Shown piece after piece: positions 1 to 8,188 of a stretch of DNA of 64,000 bases (position 1 is the stretch's first letter; each line of letters opens with the position of its first letter). The DNA comes from VRUE01 sp036265675 (GTDB taxonomy: Bacteria; Actinomycetota; Thermoleophilia; Solirubrobacterales; 70-9): contig DATAOP010000062.1 of NCBI GenBank assembly GCA_036265675.1, positions 51,323 to 115,322 of the forward strand. Direction: 5' to 3'. The notes beneath the pieces are model-generated. The model worked only from the letters and a program-made list of their open reading frames with translations, was not told where the DNA came from and made no database searches. The position numbers were made by a program, and so were the translations under genes.

Positions 1-121
1 CTCGCACGCCGCGCCGCTGCCTGACGTCGACGACGACGTCGATCCCGGCGTCCCGCAACGTCTCGAGAAAGCTCTTTCGGTCGAACTCGTAGACGCCGAT
101 CGTCGCGATCGTTGCCGCCAT
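1..121 (-). CDS. DUF488 family protein, N-terminal part
   Basis: Only the first 40 codons are in the window; the gene runs off the left edge. The ATG is at 121 on the minus strand. The peptide opens with MAATIATIGVYEFDRKSF and continues to VDVRQRRGVR. The TIGVYEFDRKSFLETL pattern followed by a VDVR motif is the typical N-terminus of the DUF488 family, small proteins of unknown biochemical role. It is divergent from the membrane-protein frame starting at 158. Family assignment rests on these 40 residues alone. Confidence 0.75.
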   Translation of the reverse strand, partial: MAATIATIGVYEFDRKSFLETLRDAGIDVVVDVRQRRGVR

Positions 122-157
122 CTATGTCACCTGCCTGGCTTCAGATACGACGCCCGA

Positions 158-520
158 GTGTCGATGCTGCGATCGCATGCACCTCTTGCCGCGCTCTCTC
201 ACATTCTTCTATGGGTTACCGCAGGGTTTTGGCTTCTTAACGTCGGGCTGGGCCACATTTCTGGCAGAGATGCGGAGCCGACGGAGGCGAGGCGCAGAGC
301 GATTGCCGCCTCCCGGCTGCGGACGAAGGGCCACCTCTGGCTGCTCGGGGCACTGATTTCCCTGTTGGTCGTGTTTGCCCTTCTCGCTCGTCCTGAGCGT
401 CCGGCATTCGGGCACGGCCTGACCGTTTTGATCGTCGGCTTCACCGGAGCCATGGCTTTCTGCGCCAGCCGCATGGTCAAGGCCTATCGCGATGCCGGGC
501 GCGCCCGTCACCAGGGTTGA
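158..520 (+). CDS. Small hypothetical membrane protein
   Basis: A 120-residue frame with three hydrophobic stretches, about residues 10-32, 58-76 and 86-104, separated by basic loops, which suggests a small integral membrane protein. It starts with GTG; I see no clear ribosome binding site or nearby -10 box, so the start is uncertain (an ATG lies two codons further in). I do not recognise the family. The hydrophobic pattern favours this strand over the arginine-rich frames opposite. It lies 51 bases upstream of the DUF892 gene and could share its transcript. Confidence 0.5.
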   Translation: MSMLRSHAPLAALSHILLWVTAGFWLLNVGLGHISGRDAEPTEARRRAIAASRLRTKGHLWLLGALISLLVVFALLARPERPAFGHGLTVLIVGFTGAMAFCASRMVKAYRDAGRARHQG

Positions 521-571
521 GCCGGGCGACTGCGGGTAGTCGCAGGGTTCCCGACCAAGGAGTGAGCAGAG

Positions 572-1147
572 ATGGCTGACGTCAATGAGCGCGATGCGAA
601 GCTCATCCAGTACCTCGGAGAGGCATACGGCAAGGAGCGCGAACTCGAGACCGCGCTCAACGCCCACATCACGATGACGACGAGGCCGGCCTACAAGAAA
701 CGGCTGAAAGAGCATCTGCGTGAGACGAAACGCCATGCGAAAGAGGTCGAGCGCCGGATCAAGAAGCTGGGCGGCGGCGGCCAATCGACCCAGACCCTGC
801 TCGGCAAGGCGATGGCCGCGGCGAAGGGCCCGATGCACATGGTTCGCGGCGGCAGCGAGCAGGAGAAAATGCTGAAGAACGCCAAGACGGAGTACTTCAA
901 CGAGCACGAGGAGATCGCGACCTACACGGCGATCGAGACCCTCGCCGAGAAGGTCGGCGATCGCGAGACCGCGAAACTCGCCCGCCAGATCCGTCGCGAC
1001 GAGGAGCGGATGGCGCGCTTCCTCGAGGGCCAGATCAAGGTCCTGACCGCCGCCGTCGTCCAGGAAGAGATCCCCGCCTCCCAGCGCCGCTCGAACGGAC
1101 GCGCCCGATCGCGCTCGAGAAGCCCCGCCGGCGCCCGCAGTAAGTAG
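572..1147 (+). CDS. DUF892 (YciE/YciF-type) ferritin-like protein
   Basis: 191 residues, mostly helical. The start NERDAKLIQYLGEAYGKERELETAL and the later acidic helices (TEYFNEHEEIATYTAIETLAEKVGD) match the DUF892 / YciE-YciF group of ferritin-like four-helix proteins, which are linked to general stress responses in other bacteria. Carboxylate residues for a di-metal site are present (E26/E28 region and NEHEE). The last 25 residues are a basic Arg/Ser-rich tail, possibly a DNA-contacting extension as in some Dps proteins; that is inference. A good AAGGAG ribosome binding site precedes the ATG. Confidence 0.85.
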   Translation: MADVNERDAKLIQYLGEAYGKERELETALNAHITMTTRPAYKKRLKEHLRETKRHAKEVERRIKKLGGGGQSTQTLLGKAMAAAKGPMHMVRGGSEQEKMLKNAKTEYFNEHEEIATYTAIETLAEKVGDRETAKLARQIRRDEERMARFLEGQIKVLTAAVVQEEIPASQRRSNGRARSRSRSPAGARSK

Positions 1148-1163
1148 AGACGCTGAAAGCCGG

Positions 1164-4100
1164 TCAGGCGATCGCCCGGTCGGGATCCTCGATCGCTGCG
1201 CTGACCCGGCGCTCCAGCGTGCGGCATCCGAACTCGCCGGCGGCGTCGAGCGCCTTCGCCAGGAGCGACTCGGCGCTCTCGCGATCGCCGGGCGAATTCC
1301 GGCGCAGCAGCATCAGCGCCCACTCGTGGCGGGTGCGGGCGAGCCAGCTCGGGGCCTCGATCCGTTCGCAGGTGGCGGCCGAGCGGCGGAAGTGCTCCTC
1401 GGCCTCCTCATAGCGCCCGGCGCAGGTCGCGGTCAGGCCGAGGTACCGCTCGATCGTGCCGAACAGGGTGACGCCGCTGTAGCAGAGCTGGTCGCGGAAC
1501 GGGAGCAGCTTCTCGTGGAGCAGCGCGCACGAGTCGCGGTCGCCGAGCCTCGCCGCGACCTCGGCGATGAAGCACAGCGCGGGCCGTGAGGAGAGCGTCG
1601 CCGTCATCGCGAACTTCTTCGCCGCAAGACGCTCGAGCACGACCCGGGCCTGGTCCGAATCCTCGAGCTCGATGTAGCTGAGGGCGAGCGCGCTCAGATA
1701 GGCGTCGAGCAGTGGCGCTTCCGCGACGGCCTGCTCCTGGATCTCGAGCACCTCGTCGAGGCGGCCCTGCTCATAGCGGATCACGTGGATCTGGGCGGCG
1801 TAGATCGCCAGCACGTCGGGCTGGCCCGACTCCGATCCGAGCTCGGCCGAGCGGTTCGTGATCTCCTCGGCCCGCTCGAAGTCGCCGGCCAGGGTCGCGA
1901 GCAGCGCCGGGGCGAAGGTGTTGACCCAGTGAAACATCGGCTGTCCGGTCGCCTCGGCGATCTCCTCCTGCACGACCCGGTGGCGCCCCTGGGTCTCGAG
2001 GTCGCCGAGTTCGAGCGCGTCCATCGCCCGCCAGACGTGGGCCCAGTAGCGCAGCATCGTGTCGTCGAGGTCGTCGGCGAGGGCGACCATCTCGTCCGCC
2101 TCGGCGAGGCGCTCCTCGAGGGTCTCGGCCGCGGCGATCGCGATCTGGCGCCGCGCGAGGGCCCAGGCGAGGGCGTGGCGATCGCCGCTCTCCCGTGCCA
2201 ACCGCACCGCGTCGGCGCTGAGGCTCATCCTCCGATCGAGGTCGGCGTCGTAGCTGAGCTCGACCGCCAGCAGTGAGAGCAGCGCCGCCCGCGAGCGATC
2301 CTCTTCGCACAGCTCGAGGGCTCCCTCGAGGGCCTCGACCCGGCGCTCGTCAACCTGGCCGACGACGCTGGTGAAGCCGCGGGTGTTGGCCTGGGCGGCG
2401 CGGGCCATCCGCGGGCCGTCCGAGTGCTCACTGGCGAGTTCGCAGGCTTCGAGCAGGGTCTCGCTGTACTCGGGGTCGCCGAGCTGGCGCTGGGCGTCGC
2501 CGAGCCCGATCACCGCGTCGCAGCGCAGGCCGGGGTCGGCCTCGGGGGTCTGGTCGAGGACTTCGATCGCGCGCTGGAACCAGTCGAGCGCCTCGGCCGG
2601 GGCCAGCGCCTCCAGCGCTCGCTCGCCGGCGCGGATCGAGTGCTCGGCCGCCTTCAGCGGCATCTGCGGGGTCGTCGTCCGCAGCCAGTGCCAGGCGAGC
2701 TCCTCGGAACGCGCGCCGAGCTCGGCGCCGCACAGCTCTTCCAGCGACTCGGCGATCCGGCGGTGGATCTGGGCTCGCCGGGTCGCGCCGAGCTCCTCGT
2801 AGAGGGTGTTGTTGACGAGCGAGTGGGCGAAGATGAACCGCCCCGGCGATCGCCCCTCCAGCAGGAGCGCCCCCTTGACGGCGCCGTCGAGGCGGTCCAG
2901 CACCTCGTCCTGGCCCTCGCCGGCGGCGTGGGCGAGCAGCTCGAGGTCGAAGTCGCGGCCGATGACGGCGGCGGTCGAGAGGAGGGAGGCGGTCTCGGTC
3001 CCGAGTCGCTCCGCCCGGCTGGTCACCACCTCGCGGATGCTCTGCGGCAGGTCCTCGCTCCCGAGCGAGCCTCCTTCATCGAGGTGGCGCAGGATCTCGC
3101 CGACGAAGAAGGGGTTACCGTCGGTCTCGCTGCTGATCTCATCGGCGAGCTCGGATCGACCATCGGCGGAGGAGGCGCCGAGAACCGACTCCATCAGCGC
3201 GCCGACGTCGTCCGCCTCGAGGCCGGTCAGTCCGATCCGCCGCACTCCCTCCTCGCGGCGGAGGTCGCCGAGGACCTGGTTCAGCGGGTGGCCGCGGGTC
3301 AGTTCCGAGTCGCGATGGGTGCCTAGAACGAGCAGCTCGCAATCGGCGGTCGAGGAGACGAGGTGCTTGAGCAGCGCCAGGCTCTGGGAGTCCGCCCACT
3401 GGACGTCGTCGAGGATGACGACCACCGGCTGTTCGCGGGTCGCCTCGACGAACATCCCGATCGCGGCCGCGCGGAGCATGTAGCGCACGGTCTCGGCGTC
3501 GGTGCTCTTCGGCGCCGGGACGTCGGGAATCCGGTCGGCGAGGCCGGGGACGACCCTCAGCAGCTCGCCGCCATGGCGCTCGACGTGGCGCTCGATCACC
3601 GGTCGCGGCGCGTGCTCGACGTAGTGAGAGAGGGCTTCGGTCCACGGCCGGTGGGGAGGGTCGACGTCCTCGGTGCTGCGGCCGAACAGGGCGGCGGCGC
3701 CGCGCGAGTGCATGTCGAGCGCCGCCTGGGCGGCGAGGCGGGACTTGCCGATCCCCGGCTCGCCGGAGATCAGCGCCACCTGGCGGTGGCCGCCTTCCGC
3801 GGCGGCCGCGATGTCCGCCAGCTCGGCCCGCTCGTCGAGGCGGCCGACGAACCCGATCGACGGCGCCCGGCTGAGGCGGGGCGGCAATGGGATCCCGCTC
3901 GCGTCGTCCCCCGACGTTCGCGCCAGCCGGAACGCCTTCACCGGCTCCGCCATGCCCTTCAGATCGAGCTCGCCGACCTCCTCGAGGGTGTGGTCTCCCG
4001 ATATCGCCATCACCCGGACGAGGTCGGAGAGGAGGACCTCGTCGCCATCGGCGGCCGCGCACAGGCGCGCCGCCTCGATCACCGGGTGGCCGAAGTAGTC

Positions 4101-4421
4101 GTCCTCGCGCCGGGTCGCCTCGCCGAGGCTGATCCCGATCCGGACCGAAAGCGGCTCCTCGGCGCGGCGGTTGCGGCGGGCGATCTTGCGCTGCATCGCG
4201 GCCGCGCAGGCGAGCGCGGCCGAGGCGCTGCCGAAGGTCACCATCAGACCGTCGCCGAGGTTCTTCACCTCCTCGCCGCCGGTCTCGCCGATCGCCTCGC
4301 GGAGGAGGCCGAAGTGCTCGAGCCGAACCTCCTCGGCGGCGGCGGGACCTATTCGCAGCGTCATCTCGGTGCTACCGACCAGGTCGGTGAACAACACCGT
4401 CACCGTCTCTACGGGGTCCAT
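1164..4421 (-). CDS. Class III cyclase-homology / AAA ATPase / TPR-like regulator
   Basis: 1085 residues in the architecture common among actinobacterial signal ATPases. Residues 1-165 form a class III nucleotide cyclase homology domain, with metal-binding Asp13 (FTDLVGST) and Asp57 (NLGDGLMVTF). Residues 190-430 form an AAA_16/STAND NTPase with Walker A GEPGIGKS at 220-227 and Walker B VVVILDDVQWAD near 333-344. The rest is helical and rich in Ala, Leu and Glu, like TPR repeats. In the cyclase domain the usual VNxAAR motif reads VIEAAR (Glu116 in place of Asn), so real cyclase activity is doubtful. No DNA-binding domain is visible. The gene is convergent with the DUF892 gene and divergent from the flavoprotein gene at 4471. 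Confidence 0.85.
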   Translation of the reverse strand: MDPVETVTVLFTDLVGSTEMTLRIGPAAAEEVRLEHFGLLREAIGETGGEEVKNLGDGLMVTFGSASAALACAAAMQRKIARRNRRAEEPLSVRIGISLGEATRREDDYFGHPVIEAARLCAAADGDEVLLSDLVRVMAISGDHTLEEVGELDLKGMAEPVKAFRLARTSGDDASGIPLPPRLSRAPSIGFVGRLDERAELADIAAAAEGGHRQVALISGEPGIGKSRLAAQAALDMHSRGAAALFGRSTEDVDPPHRPWTEALSHYVEHAPRPVIERHVERHGGELLRVVPGLADRIPDVPAPKSTDAETVRYMLRAAAIGMFVEATREQPVVVILDDVQWADSQSLALLKHLVSSTADCELLVLGTHRDSELTRGHPLNQVLGDLRREEGVRRIGLTGLEADDVGALMESVLGASSADGRSELADEISSETDGNPFFVGEILRHLDEGGSLGSEDLPQSIREVVTSRAERLGTETASLLSTAAVIGRDFDLELLAHAAGEGQDEVLDRLDGAVKGALLLEGRSPGRFIFAHSLVNNTLYEELGATRRAQIHRRIAESLEELCGAELGARSEELAWHWLRTTTPQMPLKAAEHSIRAGERALEALAPAEALDWFQRAIEVLDQTPEADPGLRCDAVIGLGDAQRQLGDPEYSETLLEACELASEHSDGPRMARAAQANTRGFTSVVGQVDERRVEALEGALELCEEDRSRAALLSLLAVELSYDADLDRRMSLSADAVRLARESGDRHALAWALARRQIAIAAAETLEERLAEADEMVALADDLDDTMLRYWAHVWRAMDALELGDLETQGRHRVVQEEIAEATGQPMFHWVNTFAPALLATLAGDFERAEEITNRSAELGSESGQPDVLAIYAAQIHVIRYEQGRLDEVLEIQEQAVAEAPLLDAYLSALALSYIELEDSDQARVVLERLAAKKFAMTATLSSRPALCFIAEVAARLGDRDSCALLHEKLLPFRDQLCYSGVTLFGTIERYLGLTATCAGRYEEAEEHFRRSAATCERIEAPSWLARTRHEWALMLLRRNSPGDRESAESLLAKALDAAGEFGCRTLERRVSAAIEDPDRAIA

Positions 4422-4470
4422 CCGTCCAGTCGCAAGCTAGCACCAGTTCAGCGGTTAGGGTGGGAAGGAC

Positions 4471-5973
4471 GTGAGGGAGAAGCTTGGCTGCTACTCCGGC
4501 CTCTACTCTTCTGAGGCAGAGGTGCGCACACCCACCGACGTGGACGAGCTGCGTGCCATATTCGCCGAGGCTCGCGACGCCGGGCGGCGGGTGACCTTCC
4601 GCGCCGCGGGTCATTCCTTCGACGGCCAGTCGCTCGGCGGGGACCTCGTCGTCTCGATGCTCGGCATGGACTCGATCGAGGTGCTCGACGATGGACGGAT
4701 GAAGGTCGGGCCCGGCGCGACCTGGGGAGCGATCCTCGCGGCTCTGAAGCCGCTCGGGCTGGTCCCGGCCGTCACGGTGACGACCGAACATGCGACGGCC
4801 GGCGGCACCCTCTCGGGCGATTGCCTCTCGCGCTTCTCGCCCTCGTTCGGGAAAGAAGGGGAGTGGATCGACAGCTTCGACCTCCTCACCGTCGGCGGCG
4901 AGCTGATCACCTGCACGGCCCCGGGGAAGGACGAGCTGCCCTCGACCCGCGAGGAGCGCGCGTTCTGCGGCGCGATCGGCGGCCTCGGCTACCTCGGCGC
5001 AGTCGTCTCGATCACCTACCGGGTGATGGAGGCGCCGGGCCGGGGAGACGAGCTGGCTGTGCGGACTATCGTCCGCAAGTACGACACCTTCCGCGACCTC
5101 GCCGCCGACCTCGTCCCGGCCACCGAACAGGCCTATCTCGAGGAGTCCGACCCTTCGGACCCGGAGAAGCTCGACGCGATCTGGTCGGCCCTCGACACCC
5201 GCGGCGACGGGACCAAGTCGGCGCTGTTCTTCACCTCCGCGTTCGCCTCGACCCGGACCCGGCGGCGGATGGCGCTGCACCGGCCGAAGCTGCTGCTGCG
5301 GGTGCTGGTCGAGTGGCTGATGCGGGTGCCGTTCATCTCGAAGCTGATGTGGCGCTTCTACGTCCGGTTTCTGTTCAAGGACGGCGACGAGTACCTCGAC
5401 GACCTCGAGGGCTTCAGCTTCTTCATGGACGGGAACGCGCGGGCGAAGCGGATCGGGAAAAAGCTCGGCTTCAAGATGCAGAACGCCCAGCAGACCTTCG
5501 TCGTGCCGAGCGAGCCGGGGACCGAGGGCGGCTGGGACCGGGCCGCCGATGACCTCGTCGAGTGGCTCGAGTTCGCGCACGAGTACCTGCTGGCGCGCGA
5601 CCTCACCCCGACCCTGAACGACGTCCTCTTCGTCCCCCGCGACCGCCCGTTCCTGCTCTCGGCGAGCAACAACAAACCGGGCTTCGCGGTCAGCTACGCG
5701 TTCGAGACGTCGGACCAGGACCGGCTCGCGCGGGCGAAACAGGCCTTCGACGAGCTCGCCGACGTGCTTTGGGACAAATTCCAGGGCCGCGTCTACCTGG
5801 TGAAGAACGTGTTCGCCAAACCGCAGACGCTGGCGGCGATGTACGGCGACGCGGCGGTCGAGTTCTTCCAGCTCAAGAGCGAGCTCGACCCCCAGATGCT
5901 GCTCCGCGACGAGTTCCTCGAGCGGACCTTTCCCGCGCTGCTCGACTCAGGTGGTCTTGACGACCAGGACTGA
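4471..5973 (+). CDS. FAD-binding oxidoreductase (PCMH-type, sugar-lactone oxidase-like)
   Basis: 500 residues. The N-terminal half is a PCMH-type FAD-binding domain: RTPTDVDELRAIFAEARDAGRRVTF, then RAAGHSFDGQSLGG (contacts the FAD pyrophosphate) and TTEHATAGGTLSGDC. The C-terminal half resembles the substrate domain of L-gulonolactone/arabinono-lactone oxidases and alditol oxidases. The substrate cannot be read from sequence. There is no signal peptide, so a cytosolic enzyme is likely. The start is GTG, with GGGAAGGA just upstream and a TAGGGT box nine bases before it. Its last 27 bases overlap the convergent universal stress protein gene. Confidence 0.8.
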   Translation: MREKLGCYSGLYSSEAEVRTPTDVDELRAIFAEARDAGRRVTFRAAGHSFDGQSLGGDLVVSMLGMDSIEVLDDGRMKVGPGATWGAILAALKPLGLVPAVTVTTEHATAGGTLSGDCLSRFSPSFGKEGEWIDSFDLLTVGGELITCTAPGKDELPSTREERAFCGAIGGLGYLGAVVSITYRVMEAPGRGDELAVRTIVRKYDTFRDLAADLVPATEQAYLEESDPSDPEKLDAIWSALDTRGDGTKSALFFTSAFASTRTRRRMALHRPKLLLRVLVEWLMRVPFISKLMWRFYVRFLFKDGDEYLDDLEGFSFFMDGNARAKRIGKKLGFKMQNAQQTFVVPSEPGTEGGWDRAADDLVEWLEFAHEYLLARDLTPTLNDVLFVPRDRPFLLSASNNKPGFAVSYAFETSDQDRLARAKQAFDELADVLWDKFQGRVYLVKNVFAKPQTLAAMYGDAAVEFFQLKSELDPQMLLRDEFLERTFPALLDSGGLDDQD

Positions 5974-6366
5974 GCAGTTCGCCCGGTGCGTGACGGAGTT
6001 GGGGACGCTGCCGAGGACCCGGCGCTGCATCCCCTTGTTGCCGATTACGAGCAGGTCGGCGCCGCACTCCTCGGCCAGGTCGACCAGGACCTTGGCGGGG
6101 TCGCCGGGGGCGGCCCTCGTCTCGGTCTTGATCCCTTCAAGGTTCAGATCCTCCTCGAGGCGCTCGAGGATCGACCTCACCCGCGCTGCCGGGTTCGAGG
6201 CCCACTGGAGCTCGACGTCGTCGCCATCCGAGCCCCGCGACGAGTCGTCGAATGCGCTGAGCAGATAGAGCCTGGCCCCGAACTGCCGCGCGATCCCAGC
6301 GGCCTGCTTGACCGCCTCGTTCGCAGTTGCGGTCCCGTCCGTCCCGACGGCGATCGTGGAAATCAT
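5947..6366 (-). CDS. Universal stress protein, single UspA domain
   Basis: 139 residues forming one complete Usp domain. The start MISTIAVGTDGTATANEAVKQA is the usual first strand and helix. The end carries the ATP-binding signature GNKGMQRRVLGSVPNSVTH, which fits the G-x2-G-x9-G-(S/T) pattern, then CSVLVVKT. ATP-binding Usp proteins modulate stress tolerance; the partner here is unknown. A ribosome binding site (AGGGGAG on the minus strand) precedes the ATG. The 3' end overlaps the convergent flavoprotein gene by 27 bases. A second Usp protein with two domains lies at 22.2 kb. Confidence 0.9.
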   Translation of the reverse strand: MISTIAVGTDGTATANEAVKQAAGIARQFGARLYLLSAFDDSSRGSDGDDVELQWASNPAARVRSILERLEEDLNLEGIKTETRAAPGDPAKVLVDLAEECGADLLVIGNKGMQRRVLGSVPNSVTHRANCSVLVVKTT

Positions 6367-6516
6367 CTGGCTCTCCCCTTCGGAAGGGCCAGCCTATCGC
6401 GGGAACGGCGATCCTCGTCGGTGGGATCACCATCTTTCTGCGCCGGCGCGGGTCTCTGGGGTCGAAGCCGCTGGGCGGTCTAAGCTGTCCGTCGCTTGGC
6501 TTCCTGAAGCGAATCC

Positions 6517-6587
6517 GGCGCCTTGGCGGAGTGGCTACGCAGCGGCCTGCAAAGCCGTTTACACCGGTTCGATTCCGGTAGGCGCCT
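6517..6587 (+). tRNA. tRNA-Cys (GCA)
   Basis: A 71-base cloverleaf. Acceptor arm GGCGCCT pairs with AGGCGCC and the discriminator base is T (U in the RNA). The anticodon loop CTGCAAA at 6547-6553 gives anticodon GCA (6549-6551) with the normal U33. The T arm is ACCGG-TTCGATT-CCGGT. No CCA is encoded. A structured sequence begins nine bases downstream. Confidence 0.93.
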
Positions 6588-6866
6588 CTGATTCCAGAGC
6601 GGTTTGCGGGTCTCTCGATGGAAAACGGGTCCCGAATAGGTCCGAGACCCGTGCTCTAGCCCAGGCTGTCCCTCCAGCTCTGGTCCTGCGTACTACCTCA
6701 AGAACCAGATAGAGGTCTCCCATCCAAGGACGACGGCGAGGCTCGAAGAGGCGCTGACCGATGCGGGACCCTTCAATCGGGCCGATCGCACAGCCCGCTC
6801 GATCGAACTGAGTCGACCGTGAGCCTCCCGCGCCCCGCATCCGGACCAGCGCGGTGGGTGGGCGCG
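6588..6866 (+). ncRNA. Gap after tRNA-Cys with two competing hairpins
   Basis: No gene is visible in these 279 bases. The first 70 hold mutually exclusive pairings. CGGGTCTC (6607-6614) can pair with GAGACCCG (6644-6651), extended by AGAGC (6596-6600) with GCTCT (6653-6657). Alternatively ACGGGTC (6625-6631) pairs with GACCCGT (6646-6652), using the same 3' strand. This could be a tRNA 3' processing signal, a terminator without a U run, or a small structured RNA. I see nothing in 6660-6866. Confidence 0.35.
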
Positions 6867-7826
6867 CTAATGCAGTCGCTTCTTCAGAATCAGTTTCCTG
6901 CTCTGGCTGTTCGGGAGACCACCCGTTGGGGTGTAGGTGACGGTGACCTTCACCTTCACCTTCCCAGCCTTGTTCAGCTTTTTCTTCTGCTTGCCCTTCG
7001 ATTTGACCAAGAGGTTCACGGTGCCTGCCGCTGTCGACGTCTTCGTTTGGTTGACCACCCCCTTGCCGGCCAGCGTCAGGGTGCCGGGACCGGGGACCGT
7101 GACCGGCTCCTTGGCGGTCCCCTTCTTCTTGTTGCGTTTCGGCTTGCCGAGCGTTATGACGTTCGACGGCGGCGTGCTGGTGATGGATACGGAGTCAACA
7201 CCGCCATTCAGCCCTGCTGTGTTGACAACTACGGCCATGCGCAGGCGCACCGTCTGGCCGGCAAACGGCGTCAAATCGACGCTGAACTGAGTGGGGCCCA
7301 TTTCTTTGGGGCCACCAGTCCTGGTGGCGAAAACCGGCGCGAGGATGTCGGATGGGTTGACAGAATCGAGCGGAGCAGCCGGGGACATGACGTCGATCCG
7401 GTACTGCTGGTTAGGGGAACCTTCGCCTTCGCCTTCGGGACTCAGGGTGTTGGCCGTCTCAATCGGGGCATTGGATTTGTAATAGGCGGTGAGCGTCAAC
7501 TGGTGCTTGTAGAAGGGCTCCAGAGGGACGTCTTGGTAGAGGATCTGCCTGCTAACGAACTGCTGAAGCGTGATCGCGGCGAAGTTTCCCTGCGGCACCG
7601 GTGGAACCGGCACCGGGGGTGCTTCGGGGAGCTGAGCCGAGGAGTCGGTGTAGGCGACCCAGGCACCAGGGCCGACGTTGCTCGACTGCCAACCGCTGAG
7701 GTTCCCGGCCTCGAAGTCTCCGTTGACGACGGTTGCGGCGCCCGCGCTAGCGGGCGCGACAACGACGACTGCCACGGCCGCTACCACAACTTTGGCGTAG
7801 GCGATTCTCGGTCGCAGATTCTTCAT
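6867..7826 (-). CDS. Secreted protein with N-terminal carbohydrate-binding-like domain and basic C-terminal domain
   Basis: 319 residues. The signal peptide is about residues 1-31 (hydrophobic VVVAAVAVVVVAPASAGA, then ATVV). The next part begins VVNGDFEAGNLSGWQ, the typical start of CBM-like jelly-roll domains in secreted proteins. Residues 231-319 are a Lys-rich beta-type domain (RNKKKGTAKEPVTVPGPG ... VKVKVTVTYTPTGG), clearly related to the C-terminus of the protein at 14843-16006. The substrate is unknown. A GGGGAGG ribosome binding site lies seven bases before the ATG. Extracellular or cell-wall location is inferred from the signal peptide. Confidence 0.8.
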   Translation of the reverse strand: MKNLRPRIAYAKVVVAAVAVVVVAPASAGAATVVNGDFEAGNLSGWQSSNVGPGAWVAYTDSSAQLPEAPPVPVPPVPQGNFAAITLQQFVSRQILYQDVPLEPFYKHQLTLTAYYKSNAPIETANTLSPEGEGEGSPNQQYRIDVMSPAAPLDSVNPSDILAPVFATRTGGPKEMGPTQFSVDLTPFAGQTVRLRMAVVVNTAGLNGGVDSVSITSTPPSNVITLGKPKRNKKKGTAKEPVTVPGPGTLTLAGKGVVNQTKTSTAAGTVNLLVKSKGKQKKKLNKAGKVKVKVTVTYTPTGGLPNSQSRKLILKKRLH

Positions 7827-8188
7827 GTTCAGACCTCCCCAAAATTGACCGTGACCAGCCTACCCCCGGCAAGGACCGGGTCGCAGACTTCGACCAATGT
7901 CGGGGCTCATCGCCGGCCGATGCCGGTCGGCGATGCTGCCGCGGTAGGCGCCTGGCCGGTGGCCGGGGCGACCACCAGGACCCCCCGAGAGATCAGGCGA
8001 GCCTGGAGGGAGGCTCGCGGAGATGAGATCGCTTCCAGCGATACGAATGCGTCCGACGAGACCGTCGATGAATCGCGAGATTGGGGCAACTTCGGATAGC
8101 CCGGCGCTCGGGCTCCGCCCGACTGGGTCGTTGCCCTCCTCTCGGTCGCCAGGCGTCGTTGGTCGAGCGGCGTGATCATGGGGCCGCC
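7827..8188. other. Intergenic region, no convincing gene
   Basis: A 362-base divergent gap between the secreted-protein gene and the permease. It holds the ribosome binding site of the minus-strand gene at its left edge. A 90-codon minus-strand frame (7907-8179) has Arg/Ser/Ala-rich random-looking composition and no family resemblance. The permease frame stays open leftwards to a TTG at 8081, so its true start could lie inside this region. I see no clear promoter for the permease. Confidence 0.4.

Noticed and set aside
7907..8179. 90-codon minus-strand frame between the secreted protein and the permease
   Set aside because: No recognisable motif, no ribosome binding site, and Arg/Ser/Ala composition like shadow frames.
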